Assembly: GCF_001295975.1 (NCBI RefSeq)
Contig: NZ_LJHU01000002.1
Span: 1-41,398, forward strand
Direction: 5' to 3'
Origin: Brevundimonas sp. AAP58
GTDB taxonomy: Bacteria; Pseudomonadota; Alphaproteobacteria; Caulobacterales; Caulobacteraceae
Length of the DNA stretch: 41,398 nucleotides
Part shown: positions 38,042 through 41,398 of the stretch, piece by piece
How positions within the stretch are numbered: position 1 is the stretch's first letter
Layout: each line of letters starts with the position of its first letter
Program-made: the position numbers and the translations under genes
Notes under the pieces: generated by a model
What the model was told of the DNA's origin: nothing
The model's input: the letters and a program-made list of their open reading frames with translations, nothing else
Databases searched by the model: none

Positions 38042-41000
38042 ATGACACGTCCCCTCACGCGTTCACGTCTGTTGGCCACGACCGTTATCGCCGGATTGTC
38101 TCTGGCTGCGCTGTCGGTCGCCGCACCGGCCCGGGCCCAGGAGGCACCGGAGCCGGACCAGGGTGCCGTGGTCGACGACATCGTGGTCACGGGATCGCGT
38201 ATCCGCCGCAGCGCGACCAATGCGCCGACGCCGCTGATCCAGCTCACCCGAGAAGAACTCGACAACTCCGGCGAGGCCAATGTCGTGGACTACCTCGCCG
38301 ACGTTCCGGCCCTGACCTTTTCGACGGTGCCCGAGGACACGACCGGAACCGGCCTGAACGACGGCGGTCTATCCCTGCTCAATCTGCGTGGCCTTGGCGC
38401 AGCCCGCACACTGACGCTGGTCGACGGGCGTCGCCATGTGGGATCCCTGCCCAACTCGCTCGCGGTGGATATTGACACCATCCCCCGCCTGCTGATCGAG
38501 TCGGTCGAGATCATCACTGGCGGCGCGGCTTCGGTTTACGGTGCCGATGCGGTTTCCGGGGTGGTCAACTTTATTCTTAAGGACGACTTCGAGGGCCTTG
38601 AGGTCGACGCCTCGTACGCCCAGGTCAACCAAGACGGCCAGGCCAGCCAGCGCCTTTCGGTCTTGTGGGGTGGCAACTTCCTCGATGACACCCTGAACGT
38701 CTATGCGACCGGGGAGTATCAGCGCAATGACGAGACTCTGGACCGTGATCTGGACTGGCTGCGGGAAGGTTGGGGGCTGTTGGCTGTCGACGCCGACCCC
38801 AGCACCGCGCCCGATGACGGCGTGCGCGACCAGGTATTGGTGAGGGATCTGAGAACCTTCATCCGCGGCACGCCGTTCGGCGGCATCACCATCTTGGCCA
38901 CGGGTGTGCAACCGTCACCCGCGAGCGATCCGGACATTCCGTTCGGCACCTGCTCGGCCACGACCTTCGCCGCAGGCTGCTTCTCGATTGCGCCGTCCAA
39001 CAATCCCAACAACAGTTTCCTCTATAACGCTCAGGGGCAGACCATGCCCCTGGTGTTCGGCGACATCCGCCAGGGCACCGGTTTCAGCCGGACCCAGTCC
39101 AACGGCGGCAACGGTCAGGAAGCCAATACCGACCAGGCCGGTGCCAGTCGCCTGCCGGAATCCGAGGCCTATCGTTTCCAGACTGGCTTCACGTGGGCGC
39201 TCTCTGATCGGGTCGAGCTGTTCGGGGAGGCCAAGTACGCCGAGGAGGAAACCTTCGACGCCAGCCAGAGAACTTTCTTCGACTTCAATATTCGGGCGCT
39301 TCCAGCGGGCCAGATGGGACGCGTCACGGCATCTAACGCCTTCGAGATCGGCATCGACAACGCCTATCTGCCAGCCAATGTCCGGACGGCCATCCAGAAC
39401 AATGTCAGAACGATCTACAACTCGGCCGGCCAGGTGACGGGAACGGTCGCCGACCCGCGGGCCCAGCACAAACTCTATCCCACCAGCCGCTCGCAGCTGA
39501 ACAACCGGGATCTGCAACGCTATGTGCTGGGTCTCCGGGGAGAGGCCGGCGACGTCGGCTTCATCCGTAATCTCAACTGGGAGGTTGGCTACACCTACGG
39601 GGAGATGAACAACACCAACCGCGAAACCGGAACAGACAACATCCGCGTCCAGGCCGCAGCCGACGCCGTGGTCGACGCGGCCGGGATCGTCAACGGCCGG
39701 CCTGGAGAGATTGTCTGCCGGGTCCAGCTGCTCGCGGCCCAGGGGACTCCAGCCGCGCCGGCTGCGGGCGTTTACTCCTACGGGGGTGCCACGACCACCG
39801 ACTGCGTCCCAATCCGCATCTTTGGAGAGGGCGGCATCTCGGAGGAAGCGCTGGCCTACCTCAACACCAGTGTCACGGTCAGCGACCAGAACCGGCAGCA
39901 GGATTTCCTTGCCTTCGCTTCAGGCGAACTGTGGGACTTCTGGGGTGCCGGACCGATCGGCTTCGCGGTCGGCGTGGAAAGCCGTAAGGAATCGACCAGC
40001 GGCGTCGGTCGAGATCGCGACACGGCCGGCCGGCTGCTCTTCCTGAACGGTAGCCCGGACTTCGATCCGGTGTCCTATGAGACCCGCGAGGCCTTCATCG
40101 AACTGCGCCTGCCGTTGTTCCGCGACAGCTGGCTCGGCCGCTCGGCCGAGATCAGCGGCTCCTACCGGACTTCGGACTATTCCTCGATCGGACTGCAGGA
40201 CACATATTCCATCCAGGCCTCTTGGAGGCCGATCGACGACTTCCTGTTCCGGGCGACCCAGAACACCTCGATCCGCGTCCCCGATCTGGGCGAGCTGTTC
40301 GATCCGGGCGGCGAGACCTTCGTCAACTTCACAGACCCTTGCGCGATCACGGTCATCCAGAACACCGCGGATGCCACCATCCGGGCGAACCGCGTTGCGA
40401 ACTGCACGGCGCTTGCCAATGCGGCGGGTCTGAACTTCAACTTCAACCCGGCCAATGCGACTGCGCCGAACTCCTTCACACCTGTCTACGGGACCGGAGG
40501 AATCTCGGGCAACAACGGAGGCAACCCCTTCCTGGCGGCCGAGACGTCTGAATCAAACTCCTTTTCGGTGGTGTGGACGCCTTCGGTCTTCCCGAACTTT
40601 TCGCTCGTGCTCGACTACTTCAATATCGAGATCGACGACGCCATCTCCACGGTCGGTGCACAGCAGGCGGTGAACCAGTGCGTGGCCGGTGCGGTCTTGA
40701 ACACCAACGCCTGCGCGACGATTTTCCGGGATCCCAATACCTTCTTGATCAACGGCTTCATTCAAAGCTCGCTCAACTACGCCAAGTTGACGGCCGAGGG
40801 CGTCGACTTCGCTGCTCGCTACCGGCATGACCTGGAAAACGTCTTTGGGCGTGATCTCGGACGCCTCGACTGGAACCTGCGGGGCACCTGGACAATCGAG
40901 CAGCACGACTTCGTCAACATCGACGATCCCTCGGACTTCGATGCGAACGAAGGCAAGTACGTGCTTAACGGTGTCCTCCAGAATCTGTCCAGGGTCCGTT

Positions 41001-41320
41001 ACCTCTCCACCCTAAACTGGTCGCCAAACCCGCGGCTGAGCGTGATCTGGGACTGGGACTGGCAGTCGAGCCAGGAAATCCTCAGCGCCCGCAACTTCGT
41101 GGTGAATGCGGACATCTACGATCCGGATTTCCGCGAAACGGGGGCCTTCAGTCAGCACGACTTCACGGTGCGCTACAATCTGCGGGACGACATCGTCCTG
41201 CGGGCTGGCGTGGTGAATGCGTTTGATGAAGAGCCCGCGCGCCACCTGGGACGCACCACGGCGGACGCCTTCGACCTGTTCGGCCGTCGCTACTTCGTCG
41301 GTGTGAACGCCCGCTTCTAG
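38042..41320 (+). CDS. Large TonB-dependent outer-membrane receptor
   Basis: A 1092-residue TBDT, larger than the other two here. A signal peptide (MTRPLTRSRLLATTVIAGLS, cut near ARAQ) is followed by a TonB-box-like VVDDIVVTGSRIRRS. The plug includes LNLRGLGAARTLTLVDGRRH and IITGGAASVYGADAVSGVVN (about residues 160-180), the NLRGLG subtype common in Caulobacter and Xanthomonas. The barrel carries long, Asn-rich extracellular loops and ends in the aromatic YFVGVNARF. Substrate is unknown. This plug subtype often imports carbohydrates or peptides, and it lies next to the beta-glucan genes, but no LacI palindrome precedes it and an IS remnant intervenes. Confidence 0.88.
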   Translation: MTRPLTRSRLLATTVIAGLSLAALSVAAPARAQEAPEPDQGAVVDDIVVTGSRIRRSATNAPTPLIQLTREELDNSGEANVVDYLADVPALTFSTVPEDTTGTGLNDGGLSLLNLRGLGAARTLTLVDGRRHVGSLPNSLAVDIDTIPRLLIESVEIITGGAASVYGADAVSGVVNFILKDDFEGLEVDASYAQVNQDGQASQRLSVLWGGNFLDDTLNVYATGEYQRNDETLDRDLDWLREGWGLLAVDADPSTAPDDGVRDQVLVRDLRTFIRGTPFGGITILATGVQPSPASDPDIPFGTCSATTFAAGCFSIAPSNNPNNSFLYNAQGQTMPLVFGDIRQGTGFSRTQSNGGNGQEANTDQAGASRLPESEAYRFQTGFTWALSDRVELFGEAKYAEEETFDASQRTFFDFNIRALPAGQMGRVTASNAFEIGIDNAYLPANVRTAIQNNVRTIYNSAGQVTGTVADPRAQHKLYPTSRSQLNNRDLQRYVLGLRGEAGDVGFIRNLNWEVGYTYGEMNNTNRETGTDNIRVQAAADAVVDAAGIVNGRPGEIVCRVQLLAAQGTPAAPAAGVYSYGGATTTDCVPIRIFGEGGISEEALAYLNTSVTVSDQNRQQDFLAFASGELWDFWGAGPIGFAVGVESRKESTSGVGRDRDTAGRLLFLNGSPDFDPVSYETREAFIELRLPLFRDSWLGRSAEISGSYRTSDYSSIGLQDTYSIQASWRPIDDFLFRATQNTSIRVPDLGELFDPGGETFVNFTDPCAITVIQNTADATIRANRVANCTALANAAGLNFNFNPANATAPNSFTPVYGTGGISGNNGGNPFLAAETSESNSFSVVWTPSVFPNFSLVLDYFNIEIDDAISTVGAQQAVNQCVAGAVLNTNACATIFRDPNTFLINGFIQSSLNYAKLTAEGVDFAARYRHDLENVFGRDLGRLDWNLRGTWTIEQHDFVNIDDPSDFDANEGKYVLNGVLQNLSRVRYLSTLNWSPNPRLSVIWDWDWQSSQEILSARNFVVNADIYDPDFRETGAFSQHDFTVRYNLRDDIVLRAGVVNAFDEEPARHLGRTTADAFDLFGRRYFVGVNARF

Positions 41321-41345
41321 TCGCCTCGTCCCCCGGGACCGTCTT

Positions 41346-41377
41346 GCCGCCGCTGTCGAACGACAGCGGCGGCTTTG
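41346..41377 (+). terminator. Terminator of the large TBDT gene
   Basis: GCCGCCGCTGTCG (41346-41358) pairs perfectly with CGACAGCGGCGGC (41361-41373) and is followed by TTTG. The hairpin is very stable with a short T-run, 25 bp after the stop. Confidence 0.75.
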
Positions 41378-41398
41378 TCGTGCGCCGTGCGCGTGGTC

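Overview
The window is high-GC alphaproteobacterial DNA. The LPS-assembly genes, CysQ–DUF4170 and PmbA–UbiD neighbourhood, several outer-membrane TonB-dependent receptors (TBDTs) and the codon use suggest Caulobacteraceae, perhaps Brevundimonas. That placement is inferred from gene content, not from a marker gene. It is chromosomal: a housekeeping block (about 1-9.5 kb) joins an aromatic-catabolism block (9.5-28.1 kb) and a sugar-polymer block (28.2-41.4 kb).

Housekeeping block. waaA (partial), a DUF374 acyltransferase-like gene and an MsbA-like exporter run leftwards, followed by a phosphatase, two tiny membrane proteins, DUF4170, cysQ, pmbA and a divergent ubiD.

Aromatic block. This encodes a nearly self-contained route from methoxylated, lignin-derived aromatic acids to central metabolism. 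An outer-membrane TBDT and an AAHS-type MFS porter probably import the substrate. A LigM/DesA-type tetrahydrofolate (THF) O-demethylase removes methyl groups. A MetF-like reductase and PurU recycle the methyl-THF through formyl-THF to formate. LigAB, LigC, LigI, a LigU/GalD-type tautomerase, LigJ and LigK supply the whole protocatechuate 4,5-cleavage pathway to pyruvate and oxaloacetate. The ring-cleavage genes lie in two operons around an unusual LysR-type regulator with two DNA-binding domains. One operon also carries a MetE-like methyltransferase core, which may be a further methyl sink. An IclR regulator sits between the demethylase and TBDT genes. A conserved 30-bp element with promoter and IclR-operator features occurs in front of both the C1/demethylase genes and the TBDT gene.

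Sugar block. A TBDT, an MFS porter, a LacI regulator, a GH3 beta-glucosidase and a GH16 beta-glucanase form a small beta-glucan utilisation locus. Two identical 16-bp palindromes in its two divergent promoter regions are the likely LacI operators. It is followed by a decayed IS5-family element, an AT-rich stretch and a third, very large TBDT with its terminator. I saw no tRNA, rRNA, CRISPR array or prophage genes.
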